A stretch of 64,000 nucleotides of DNA, from assembly GCF_002005565.1 (NCBI RefSeq), contig NZ_BDJC01000031.1:24393-88392 (forward strand). The letters are read 5' to 3'. A program made the translations under genes and the position numbers. Origin of the DNA: Streptomyces sp. JHA26. Its GTDB lineage: Bacteria; Actinomycetota; Actinomycetes; Streptomycetales; Streptomycetaceae. Below, in pieces: positions 34,085 through 43,932 of the stretch (positions are counted from its first letter, which is position 1; every line of letters begins with the position of its first letter). The notes under the pieces are model-generated. The model was not told where the DNA came from. It did no database searches and worked only from the letters and a program-made list of their open reading frames with translations.

Positions 34085-35241
34085 CGGGCGAGCACCTCCC
34101 TGGCGAGCTGGCGGTAGGCGGCGGCACCGACGGAGTTGGAGGCGTACGTGGTGATCGGCTCACCGGCGACCGTGGTCTCCGGGAAGCGGACCGTGCGCCC
34201 GATGACCGTGTGGTAGACGTGGTCGTCGAACGCCTCGACGACACGCGCGAGCACCTCACGGCTGTGCACCGTGCGCGAGTCGTACATGGTGGCGAGGATG
34301 CCGTCGAGCTCCAGGTCGGGGTTGAGCCGCTCCTGGACCTTCTCGATGGTCTCGGTCAGCAGGGCCACGCCGCGCAGCGCGAAGAACTCGCACTCCAGCG
34401 GCACGATCACCTTGTGCGCGGCGGTCAGCGCGTTGACCGTCAGCAGGCCGAGCGAGGGCTGGCAGTCGATGACGATGTAGTCGTAGTCGTCCATCAGCGG
34501 CTTGAGCGCCCGCTGGAGGGTGGACTCGCGCGCGACCTCGCTCACCAGCTGGACCTCGGCCGCCGACAGGTCGATGTTGCTGGGCAGCAGGTCCATGTTG
34601 GGGACCGCCGTCTTCAGCAGCACCTCGTCGGCCGCCATGCCCCGCTCCATGAGCAGGTTGTAGACGGTGAGGTCGAGCTCCATCGGGTTGACGCCGAGGC
34701 CGACCGACAGCGCGCCCTGCGGGTCGAAGTCGACGAGCAGCACCCGGCGCCCGTACTCGGCGAGCGCGGCACCCAGGTTGATGGTCGACGTGGTCTTGCC
34801 GACGCCGCCCTTCTGGTTGCACATCGCGATGATCTTCGCGGGGCCGTGGTCGGTCAGCGGCCCCGGGATCGGGAAGTACGGCAGCGGACGCCCGGTCGGG
34901 CCGATGCGCTCGCGGCGCTGCCGGGCCGCGTCGGGCGCGAGCGTGGCCGCGTACTCGGGGTCGGGCTCGTATTCGGCGTCGGGATCGTAGAAGTGCCCCT
35001 CGGGCAGTTCGTCGTAGACGGCGAACTGGTCGTGGGGCGCGCCACTTCCGTCGCCGGCCATGGCGTTCACGTGTTGGCCATCCATACTCATGTGTGCTGT
35101 CTGAGGTGCCTGCGGACTCTGGTGGGCAGCTGCGAAGGTGCGTACAGCGACGGAGCCGACAGCCTCGAGACGCCCGGGGCCGTGGGCCCGTGCAGGCATT
35201 CCTGGTTGACCACCCCCGGGAGTAAATGTCGACTCATTCAC
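34069..35241 (-). CDS. ParA-family (Soj/MinD-like) ATPase
   Basis: A 390-residue protein. The deviant Walker A is CNQKGGVGKTTSTINLG, Walker A' LLVDFDPQGALSVGLG, and Walker B YDYIVIDCQPSLGLLTVNAL, which defines the Soj/ParA family. About 135 residues of low-complexity sequence precede the ATPase. It is not next to a ParB gene or an origin, so it is a second ParA-like protein, here leading the scpA-scpB-rluB operon. The GTG start follows a perfect aaggaggt by ten bases. Confidence 0.88.
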   Translation of the reverse strand: MNESTFTPGGGQPGMPARAHGPGRLEAVGSVAVRTFAAAHQSPQAPQTAHMSMDGQHVNAMAGDGSGAPHDQFAVYDELPEGHFYDPDAEYEPDPEYAATLAPDAARQRRERIGPTGRPLPYFPIPGPLTDHGPAKIIAMCNQKGGVGKTTSTINLGAALAEYGRRVLLVDFDPQGALSVGLGVNPMELDLTVYNLLMERGMAADEVLLKTAVPNMDLLPSNIDLSAAEVQLVSEVARESTLQRALKPLMDDYDYIVIDCQPSLGLLTVNALTAAHKVIVPLECEFFALRGVALLTETIEKVQERLNPDLELDGILATMYDSRTVHSREVLARVVEAFDDHVYHTVIGRTVRFPETTVAGEPITTYASNSVGAAAYRQLAREVLARCHAE

Positions 35242-35496
35242 AAGTCGTCTTACCTCCTTGGTGACCAGGAAACTTCTAGACAGGTCAGCGTGACACCATG
35301 CCGACGTTCGGCGACTCTATGGCGTGTCGGCCGTTCGCAGCAACACAATCCGCCGGACCCGGCCGGATGTGTCGGCAAGGAAACACCCCCCTGTCAAGGG
35401 CGTACGGCCGTCGCACAGCAGGTTTCACCGGTGCGCGAATCGGTTGAAGCGTCACGTTCGAGGCGAGTTGGCCGAGAATCGCAAAGTGACCATACA
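35242..35496. other. Promoter region of the parA-scpAB operon
   Basis: No gene is seen on either strand. The stretch is less GC-rich near 35250-35350 and must hold the promoter for the minus-strand parA operon. I could not pick -10 and -35 elements with confidence. The ribosome binding site aaggaggt is at the left end (about 35252-35259). Confidence 0.5.
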
Positions 35497-35539
35497 CACA
35501 CCCGGCCGGACCTTGTCGGGCAAGGTCCGGCCGGGTGTG
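35497..35539 (-). terminator. Terminator of ald
   Basis: A perfect 19-bp stem (35497-35515 and 35521-35539) with a 5-nt loop lies 74 bp after the ald stop codon. Confidence 0.9.
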
Positions 35540-35612
35540 CGGGGTTGACGACGACTGTTGACGTATCGCCTTTTCCGGTGGATGACTTGACCGGTGCACC
35601 GGCCTCGGCGGG

Positions 35613-36728
35613 TCAGGCGAGCAGCGAGGCCAGCTCGACGTGCTCCAGGCCGTGCGCCTCGGCGACCTCCTTGTAGACGACCTTGCCGTCATGGGTGTTG
35701 AGGCCCTTGGCCAGCGCGGGGTCGCGGCGCAGCGCGTCGGCCCAGCCGCGGTCGGCCAGCTCCACGATGTACGGCAGCGTGGCGTTGGTCAGCGCGTAGG
35801 TGGAGGTGTTCGGCACCGCGCCGGGCATGTTGGCGACGCAGTAGAACACCGACCCGTGCACCGGGAAGGTCGGCTCGGCGTGCGTGGTCGGGTGGGAGTC
35901 CTCGAAGCAGCCGCCCTGGTCGATCGCGATGTCGACAAGGACACTTCCGGGCTTCATCCGGGAGACCAGCTCGTTGGTGACCAGCTTCGGGGCCTTGGCG
36001 CCCGGGATCAGCACGGCGCCGATCACGAGGTCGGCCTCCAGGCAGGCCTTCTCCAGCTCGAAGGAGTTGGAGACGACGGTCTGGATCTTCGTGCCGAAGA
36101 TCTTGTCGGCTTCCTTGAGCTTGTTGATGTCCTTGTCGAGCAGGGTCACGTGGAAGCCCATGCCGATGGCGATCTGCGCGGCGTTCCAGCCGGAGACGCC
36201 GCCGCCGATGACGACGGCCCGGCCGGCCAGCACGCCGGGGACGCCGCCGGGCAGCACGCCGCGGCCGCCGTTGGCCGCCATCAGGTGGTAGGCGCCGACC
36301 TGCGGGGCCAGGCGGCCCGCGACCTCGGACATGGGGGCGAGCAGCGGCAGCGCGCGGTTCGGGAGCTCGACCGTCTCGTAGGCGATCGCGGTGGTGCCGG
36401 ACTCGATGAGCGCGTCCGTGCACTCCTTGGACGCGGCCAGGTGCAGGTAGGTGAAGAGCGTCTGGTCCTTGCGGAGGCGGTGGTACTCCTCCGCGATGGG
36501 CTCCTTGACCTTCAGCAGCAGGTCGGCGGCGGCCCAGACCTCGTCGGCGGTGTCGAGTATCCGCGCACCGGCGGCGACGTACTCCTCGTTCGGGATCGAG
36601 GAGCCCACGCCGGCGTCGCGCTCGACGACGACCTGGTGACCGTGGCGCACCAGCTCGTGCACGCCGGCGGGGGTGATGGCCACCCGGAACTCGTTGTTCT
36701 TGACCTCGCGGGGAATGCCGACCTTCAC
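35613..36728 (-). CDS. ald: Alanine dehydrogenase
   Basis: A 371-residue NAD-dependent enzyme interconverting L-alanine and pyruvate plus ammonia. The start MKVGIPREVKNNEFRVAITPAGV is diagnostic. KVKEPIAEEY and FTYLHLAASKECTDAL hold the substrate Lys and His; VIGGGVSGWNAAQIAIGMG is the NAD site; VDIAIDQGGCFEDSHPTTH is the C-terminal signature. The GTG at 36728 gives the standard family length and is 11 bases after aagga. Monocistronic, with its own terminator. Confidence 0.96.
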   Translation of the reverse strand: MKVGIPREVKNNEFRVAITPAGVHELVRHGHQVVVERDAGVGSSIPNEEYVAAGARILDTADEVWAAADLLLKVKEPIAEEYHRLRKDQTLFTYLHLAASKECTDALIESGTTAIAYETVELPNRALPLLAPMSEVAGRLAPQVGAYHLMAANGGRGVLPGGVPGVLAGRAVVIGGGVSGWNAAQIAIGMGFHVTLLDKDINKLKEADKIFGTKIQTVVSNSFELEKACLEADLVIGAVLIPGAKAPKLVTNELVSRMKPGSVLVDIAIDQGGCFEDSHPTTHAEPTFPVHGSVFYCVANMPGAVPNTSTYALTNATLPYIVELADRGWADALRRDPALAKGLNTHDGKVVYKEVAEAHGLEHVELASLLA

Positions 36729-36871
36729 GTGGATCACGGTCCTTGGCTCAGAGAATGGGGTTATTACAAGGCATACCCGCTCAGGCTCGGGCACACCGGG
36801 GTAGACCGCAGGAGAAAGTGCGGCAGAGCCAGTCTAATGAAGGCGTTGCCACTGTCTAGCCTTTCAAAGCA

Positions 36872-38899
36872 TTAATCTTCACGGGAAGCGCTGCGGATTT
36901 CGCAGGCATCATCGGCTTCTTCCCTCAGCATGCGTTCTGCTGTGCTCCGGTGCAGGCCGGCCGCGGTGGGGTCGCCGAGGTGGTCGAGCGTGTCGGCGAG
37001 CCGGAGGTGCAGCGCGGCCTGGAGCCGGACGTCCTCGGCCCGGCGCGCCCACTCGACGGCCTCCTGGCAGGTGCGCAGCGACTCCTCGGGCCGCCCGGCG
37101 TACTCCTGGACACGGGCGAGCTCGCTCAACGCCCGCGCGTGAGCCGGGAGATCGCCGGTCCTGCGGTACCCGGCGACCGCCGCGCGCCAGGAGCGCGCCG
37201 CCTCGCCGTAGCGGCCGGCGTAGGTGTGGGCGGTGGCGATGCGGCCGTAGACCCGGGCGGCGTCGGCGCGTTCGTCCCGGGCGAGCCGCTGGGCGAGGGC
37301 CCGGCCGAACCAGTCGGCGGCCCGGTCGTAGTCCCCCAGCTCCAGGTGCGCGCCGCCTACGGATTCCATCGCGCGGCCGGTCGCGTACGGGTCGTCCGCC
37401 GCGCGTCCGGCGTCCAGCGCGGCCCGGTAGCGCACCAGCGCCTCGGCGGTACGGCCGGTGCGGGCGTCCAGGTCGCCCAGGTTCAGCAGGGCCGCCGCCT
37501 TCTCCCGGGGCAGATCGCGGCGCTCGGCCACGTCGAGGACGAGCCGGTGGACGTCGTACAGGTCGGGCGCCGCCGCCCGGGTGCCGAAGTGGGCCACCAT
37601 GGCCCGCACCAGCTGGGACATCAGCCTGCGGGCGAGGGTGTCCAGCTCGCCGTCGGCGACCGCGTGGCGGGCCGCGGCCAGCAGGGCGGGCCGGCGAAGG
37701 CGCAGCCAGTCGGCGGCGGCCCTCGGGGTGGGGAAGCGCAGGGCCCGCGGCATGCCGTCGAGCTTCTCGCGCGCCCGGTCGCTGTCGGTCTCGGTGATCG
37801 CCCGGCACGACTGCAGCAGCCGTACCGTCCGCTCCAGCATCCGGGCGCGCGCCAGCTGGAGCTCGGCGGGCCGGTCGTGCCGGTCGGCGAGGGCCTTCAG
37901 CAGGGGATGCAGGCAGCCGGGGACCTCGTACTGCGGCAGCGCCGAGCCGACCGGGTGCAGCAGGCCGAGGGCGACGAATTCGTCGAGGGTGGCGCGCGCG
38001 TCGCCCACGGAACAGCCGGCGAGCGCGGACGCGGTGTGCGGGTCGACCAGGCCGGCCGGGGCCAGGGAGAGCAGGCGCAGTATCCGGGCGGCGGGGCCGG
38101 GCAGCGACGTGTAGACGAGGCGGAAGACGCGGCCGAGCGGCGTTCCCCGGTCGTCCTCGGCGTGCACGTGCCGGGCGAGGTCGGCGACGGCCGCCTTGGG
38201 GCGGGCCGCGAGCCAGCCGCCGGCCAGGGTGAGGGCGGCGGGCTGCGCCTGGCAGACCTCGGCCAGCTGCTCGGCGGCCCGGGGGTCGACGGTGATGCGG
38301 ACCGAGCCGGTGAACCGGGACAGCAGCTCCACGGCCGACTTGGTGTCCAGGCCCCCCAGCGTGCACGGGCGGACGTCCGCGATGCCGGTCAGCGGGCCCC
38401 CGGAGACGACGACGGCCAGGCAGTCCGGGGCGTCCGGGAGCAGGGCGTCGACCTGCTCCGCGTCGGCGGCGTCGTCGAGCAGCAGCAGGACCCGGCGGTC
38501 GGCGAGCGTCTCGCGCAGGGCGGCGGCGAGGTCGTCCTCGTGGGCGCCGGGCGGGGTGGGGCGGTCCAGCTCGGTGAGCAGGTCGCGGGCGATCCGGTCC
38601 ACGGGCACGCGCCTGCCGTCCGGCTCGCTCAGCCGGGCCCGCAGCAGTCCGTCGGGGTAGCGGACGGCGACCTGGGCGGCGAGCTCCTCGGCGAGCGCGG
38701 TGCGGCCGGAGCCGGGCCTGCCCGCGATGAGCAGCACACGGGCGCGGGGGGCCTTGCGGCCGGAGAGGGTGTCCAGGCCCGCTCGCTCGATGTCGGCCCG
38801 CAGCTGTTTCAGCTCGCGGGTGCGGCCCAGGAACCGAGTCTCCTCGGCAGGGTCGCCCGACAGCCGCACACCGTCCGTGTCCACCGCCTGATCCGTCAC
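36872..38899 (-). CDS. STAND-type ATPase with TPR repeats (AfsR-like without SARP domain)
   Basis: A 675-residue protein. The NB-ARC/AAA-like domain has Walker A (IAGRPGSGRTALAEEL) and Walker B (RVLLLLDDAADAEQ), with LGRTRELKQL before it. A winged-helix-like linker region follows, then from about residue 440 at least five TPR-like helical repeats (ALLNLGDLDARTGRTAEALVRYRAALDAGRA, AHLELGDYDRAADWFGRAL, IATAHTYAGRYGEAARSWRAAV, LARVQEYAGRPEESLRTC). No DNA-binding domain is present. The start is taken as the GTG at 38899 after gggag. Probably a signalling switch; its trigger and partner are unknown. Confidence 0.82.
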   Translation of the reverse strand: MTDQAVDTDGVRLSGDPAEETRFLGRTRELKQLRADIERAGLDTLSGRKAPRARVLLIAGRPGSGRTALAEELAAQVAVRYPDGLLRARLSEPDGRRVPVDRIARDLLTELDRPTPPGAHEDDLAAALRETLADRRVLLLLDDAADAEQVDALLPDAPDCLAVVVSGGPLTGIADVRPCTLGGLDTKSAVELLSRFTGSVRITVDPRAAEQLAEVCQAQPAALTLAGGWLAARPKAAVADLARHVHAEDDRGTPLGRVFRLVYTSLPGPAARILRLLSLAPAGLVDPHTASALAGCSVGDARATLDEFVALGLLHPVGSALPQYEVPGCLHPLLKALADRHDRPAELQLARARMLERTVRLLQSCRAITETDSDRAREKLDGMPRALRFPTPRAAADWLRLRRPALLAAARHAVADGELDTLARRLMSQLVRAMVAHFGTRAAAPDLYDVHRLVLDVAERRDLPREKAAALLNLGDLDARTGRTAEALVRYRAALDAGRAADDPYATGRAMESVGGAHLELGDYDRAADWFGRALAQRLARDERADAARVYGRIATAHTYAGRYGEAARSWRAAVAGYRRTGDLPAHARALSELARVQEYAGRPEESLRTCQEAVEWARRAEDVRLQAALHLRLADTLDHLGDPTAAGLHRSTAERMLREEADDACEIRSASRED

Positions 38900-39114
38900 G
38901 GGCCACACTCCCGATCCCACCGCACGCCGGCGCCCGCCGGAACTCCGGTTCGGGCGTTTCCCGAGCCTAGTTCACGCTGTGCTACGCGCCGGGAGGAGCG
39001 CGGCGGGCGCATCCCCTGATCGGATCAACCGATCGTCACATCGCAGGAGGCCGCGCGGGCGTCGCCCGGGGCCGTTCGGGGGTGTGCGGGCGGGCCGGGG
39101 CCGGAGCCCCGTCC

Positions 39115-39750
39115 TCAGGCCTCGAACGGACGCGCCGGCCACGGCGCCTCGGCCGGGCGCAGCGCGTCCAGCCCGTCGCCGTGCTCCGCCGCGACCAGCG
39201 AGAGCACACCCACGACGAGGCAGTTGTTGTGCAGGTCGCCCGCGAGCACCCCCCGGACCAGGTCCGCGACGGGCACCCGCTCCAGTTCCATGTCGGCCTC
39301 CTCGTCCTCGGCCGCGAAGCGTTCGCCGTCAGCCTCGGACAGGTTCCGGGCGAGGAAGATCCGCACGGCCTCGTCGCAGCCGCCGGGGGTGGTGTAGACG
39401 TCGGTCAGCACCCGCCAGTCCTCGGCCTTGACGTGCGCCTCCTCGTACAGCTCGCGCTGGGCGGCGTGCAGCGGGTTCTCGCCGGGCACGTCGAGCAGGC
39501 CGGCCGGGATCTCCCAGAGCTTCTCGCGCACCGGGTGCCGGTACTGGCGGATCACCAGCGCCCGGCCCTCGTCGTCCAGGGCGAGGACGGCCACGGAGCC
39601 GGGGTGGACCTGGTAGTCGCGGCTCGTCACGGAGCCGTCGGGCATGACCACCTCGTCCGTGCGGACGGAGGTCTTCTTGCCCCGGAAGGGGGTCTGGGTC
39701 GCCCGGACCTCCCACTCCTCGGGGGTGTCCCTGATGGTCGTGCCCGTCAT
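39115..39750 (-). CDS. Nudix hydrolase, ADP-ribose pyrophosphatase type
   Basis: A 211-residue enzyme. The Nudix region WEIPAGLLDVPGENPLHAAQRELYEEAHVKAEDW has the R-E-L-x-E-E core, and AGLLD matches the ADPRase subgroup. TPGGCDEAVRIFLARNL supplies the downstream substrate residues. It would split ADP-ribose to AMP and ribose 5-phosphate. The position beside pyrG is the usual one in streptomycetes. The pyrG terminator lies before the start, so it has its own promoter or readthrough. Confidence 0.88.
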   Translation of the reverse strand: MTGTTIRDTPEEWEVRATQTPFRGKKTSVRTDEVVMPDGSVTSRDYQVHPGSVAVLALDDEGRALVIRQYRHPVREKLWEIPAGLLDVPGENPLHAAQRELYEEAHVKAEDWRVLTDVYTTPGGCDEAVRIFLARNLSEADGERFAAEDEEADMELERVPVADLVRGVLAGDLHNNCLVVGVLSLVAAEHGDGLDALRPAEAPWPARPFEA

Positions 39751-39780
39751 GCCCTGTCCTTCCAGACGTACGAGAAGAAG

Positions 39781-39814
39781 CCGGGACGCGCCCCGTCGAA
39801 CGGACGCGTCCCGG
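39781..39814 (-). terminator. Probable terminator after pyrG
   Basis: A 10-bp perfect stem (ccgggacgcg at 39781-39790 with 39805-39814) and a 14-nt loop lie in the 83-bp gap between the pyrG stop and the Nudix gene. Confidence 0.6.
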
Positions 39815-39833
39815 CCACCGTACAACCGGTGTG

Positions 39834-41501
<1,668 letters not shown>

Positions 41502-42029
41502 GGCCAAGAGGGGGCTCCCGTGGTCGCGGTCTGGGTGCGGTGCGTCCGTCGTGCGGCCCGGTCGTCCCGGGGTGCCGTCGGCGGCGCCGCTGCGGTTCCG
41601 GGGTTTTTCTCCCACCGGTCCACGGGCTACCAGCGTATCAGCGCCGGAGGGCGGCGGCTTCCGACCACGCTCCGCGCACATGCGGACACGGACGCGCGCG
41701 GTCCACCGGATCCTCACCCGATGGTCACCCGTTCGGCGGATCCGTGTTGCCCGGAGGGGCATACAGATCATCTACGTGCGTCGTATCCTGCTCGGACGTC
41801 CGCTGCCGAGCCCGCCCGGCGACACGGCACCACCCCTCGCCCGTCAGCGCCGGAGTAACGAGAGCTCGTCAGTTCGTTGAGCGACAATGGTCGTTTGCGG
41901 CGCAGCGTTTGGCTTCACGGCCGGACGGCTGCTTTGCTTCATGGCTCAACGACGCATGACAAACCCCCCTTGACCGCACTAGCGACCGCCCCCACGCGGG
42001 GTGACGTGGCCGTTCGACTGGAGTTGCAC
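41502..42029. other. 528-bp divergent gap between pyrG and the GH15 gene
   Basis: No convincing gene on either strand. The promoters of pyrG and the GH15 gene must lie here. The part nearest GH15 holds a nested inverted repeat (41874-41952, listed separately). A less GC-rich stretch around 41870-41970 fits a promoter or leader. Confidence 0.5.
41874..41952 (+). other. Possible structured leader upstream of GH15 gene
   Basis: A 9-bp perfect inverted repeat (tcgttgagc at 41874-41882, gctcaacga at 41944-41952) encloses 61 nt. Inside is a second pairing (gcagc at 41902-41906, gctgc at 41928-41932). It ends 77 bp before the chosen GH15 start. The fold resembles a closed multi-part hairpin, but no known riboswitch or tRNA pattern fits. 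Confidence 0.35.
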
Positions 42030-43832
42030 GTGGCCGGGCGCATCGAAGACTACGCACTCATCGGAGACATGCAGACCGCCGCCCTGGTCTGCCGGGACGG
42101 CACAGTCGACTGGCTGTGCCTGCCCCGCTTCGACTCGCATGCCATCTTCGCCGGTCTGCTGGGCACCGGGGAACACGGCTTCTGGCGGCTCGGGCCCGCC
42201 TACGCCCCCGGCACCGAGCCGCCCACCGCCGCCCGGCGCGGCTACCGCGGCGACTCGCTGATCCTCGAATCCGAGTGGGACACCCCGCGCGGCACGGTCC
42301 GCGTGACCGATTTCATGCCGCCGCGCGACGGCGCCCCGCAGCTGATCCGGATCGTGGAGGGCGTCTCCGGCCGGGTGCCGATGCGTTCGGAGCTGCGGAT
42401 GCGGTTCAGCTACGGCCGGGTCGTGCCGTGGGTGCACAAGCACGAGGGCCGCACGGTGGCGGTCGCGGGTCCGGACTCCGTGTGGTTCGACACGGAGGCC
42501 GAGACCTACGGCAAGGCACTGACCACGTACGCGGACTTCACGGTCGCTCCGGGTGACCGGATCGCGTTCACCATCTCCTGGGAGCCCTCGCACAAGCAGC
42601 CGCCGCCGCTGCCGGAGCCCGAGCAGTCGCTGGTGGCGACGGAGGACTTCTGGCGCGAGTGGGTCGAGCACTGCACGTACCACGGTCCCTACCGCGAGGC
42701 CGTGATCCGTTCCCTGATCACGCTGAAGGCGCTGACGTACGCCCCCACCGGCGGCATCGTCGCCGCGCCGACCACGTCCCTGCCCGAGGAGATCGGCGGC
42801 GTCCGCAACTGGGACTACCGCTACACCTGGCTGCGCGACGCGGCGATCACCCTGTCGTCCCTGCTGCGCACCGGCTACCGCGAGGAGGCCCGCGCCTGGC
42901 GCGAGTGGCTGCTGCGCGCGGTCGCCGGCGACCCGGAGAACCTGCAGATCATGTACGGCATCGCCGGCGAGCGCGAGCTCGGCGAGACGGAGCTGGACTG
43001 GCTGCCCGGCTACGAGGGCTCCACGCCGGTCCGGGTCGGCAACGGCGCGGCCCACCAGCTCCAGCTGGACGTGTACGGCGAGGTCACCGAGGCCCTGCAC
43101 CTGGCCCACATGACGGGTCTGGCCCGCAACGACTACGCCTCGGTGCTCCAGCTGAAGCTGATCCGCTACCTCGAGGACCACTGGCAGGAGCCGGACGAGG
43201 GCATCTGGGAGGTGCGCGGCCCGCGCCGGCACTTCGTGCACTCCAAGGTGATGGCCTGGGTCGCCGTCGACCGCACCATCAAGCTGGTCGAGTCCGGCGA
43301 CGCGGACGGCCCGCTGGAGCGCTGGAAGCAGCTGCGCGACGACATCCACCGGGACGTGTGCGAGAAGGGCTACGACGAGGAACGCAACACCTTCACGCAG
43401 TCCTACGGCTCCCGGGAGTTGGACGCCTCGCTGCTGCTGATCCCGCAGGTGGGCTTCCTGCCGCCGGACGACAAGCGGGTCATCGGCACCGTCGAGGCCA
43501 TCCAGCGGGAGCTGTCCACGTCGGACGGCTTCATCCTGCGCTACCCGACGGACGGCAGGGACGAGGGCGTCGACGGCCTGCCCGGTGACGAGGGCGCCTT
43601 CCTGGCCTGCTCGTTCTGGATGGCCGACGACCTGGCGATGATCGGCCGGGTGGACGAGGCGCGCAAGCTCTTCGAGAAGCTGCTGTCCCTGCGCAACGAC
43701 CTGGGCCTGCTCGCCGAGGAGTGGGACCCGCGCCTGCAGCGCCAGGTCGGCAACTTCCCCCAGGCCTTCAGCCACGTCCCCCTGATCGACACGGCCCTGC
43801 GCCTGACGGCGAGCGGGGCCTACGGGGGCTGA
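42030..43832 (+). CDS. Glycoside hydrolase family 15 protein, trehalase/glucodextranase-like
   Basis: A 600-residue cytoplasmic enzyme starting (GTG) MAGRIEDYALIGDMQTAALVCRDGTVDWLCLPRFDSHAIFAGLLG. The catalytic (alpha/alpha)6 barrel has NWDYRYTWLRDAAITL and, near the end, GLLAEEWDPRLQRQVGNFPQAFSHVPLI with the catalytic Glu. This layout matches mycobacterial GH15 trehalase Rv2402, so trehalose hydrolysis is a fair guess. The GTG follows ggag by six bases; another in-frame GTG at 42006 is possible. Divergent from pyrG. Confidence 0.87.
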   Translation: MAGRIEDYALIGDMQTAALVCRDGTVDWLCLPRFDSHAIFAGLLGTGEHGFWRLGPAYAPGTEPPTAARRGYRGDSLILESEWDTPRGTVRVTDFMPPRDGAPQLIRIVEGVSGRVPMRSELRMRFSYGRVVPWVHKHEGRTVAVAGPDSVWFDTEAETYGKALTTYADFTVAPGDRIAFTISWEPSHKQPPPLPEPEQSLVATEDFWREWVEHCTYHGPYREAVIRSLITLKALTYAPTGGIVAAPTTSLPEEIGGVRNWDYRYTWLRDAAITLSSLLRTGYREEARAWREWLLRAVAGDPENLQIMYGIAGERELGETELDWLPGYEGSTPVRVGNGAAHQLQLDVYGEVTEALHLAHMTGLARNDYASVLQLKLIRYLEDHWQEPDEGIWEVRGPRRHFVHSKVMAWVAVDRTIKLVESGDADGPLERWKQLRDDIHRDVCEKGYDEERNTFTQSYGSRELDASLLLIPQVGFLPPDDKRVIGTVEAIQRELSTSDGFILRYPTDGRDEGVDGLPGDEGAFLACSFWMADDLAMIGRVDEARKLFEKLLSLRNDLGLLAEEWDPRLQRQVGNFPQAFSHVPLIDTALRLTASGAYGG

Positions 43833-43932
43833 AGCGGGGCCCGCGGGGGCTCGAGGGGACTCGACAGGAAGCCCTGGCCGTACCCGCCTAGGCTGGGAAC
43901 AGACACCAACCCCTTTCCGGAAGGGGACGGCC

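Noticed and set aside
41875..41953. A tRNA gene, because GTTGAGC/GCTCAAC could form a 7-bp acceptor stem about 76 nt apart
   Set aside because: Position 8 is not T, there is no T-arm with GGTTCGA, and no anticodon stem of the right size can be drawn. Kept only as a possible structured leader.
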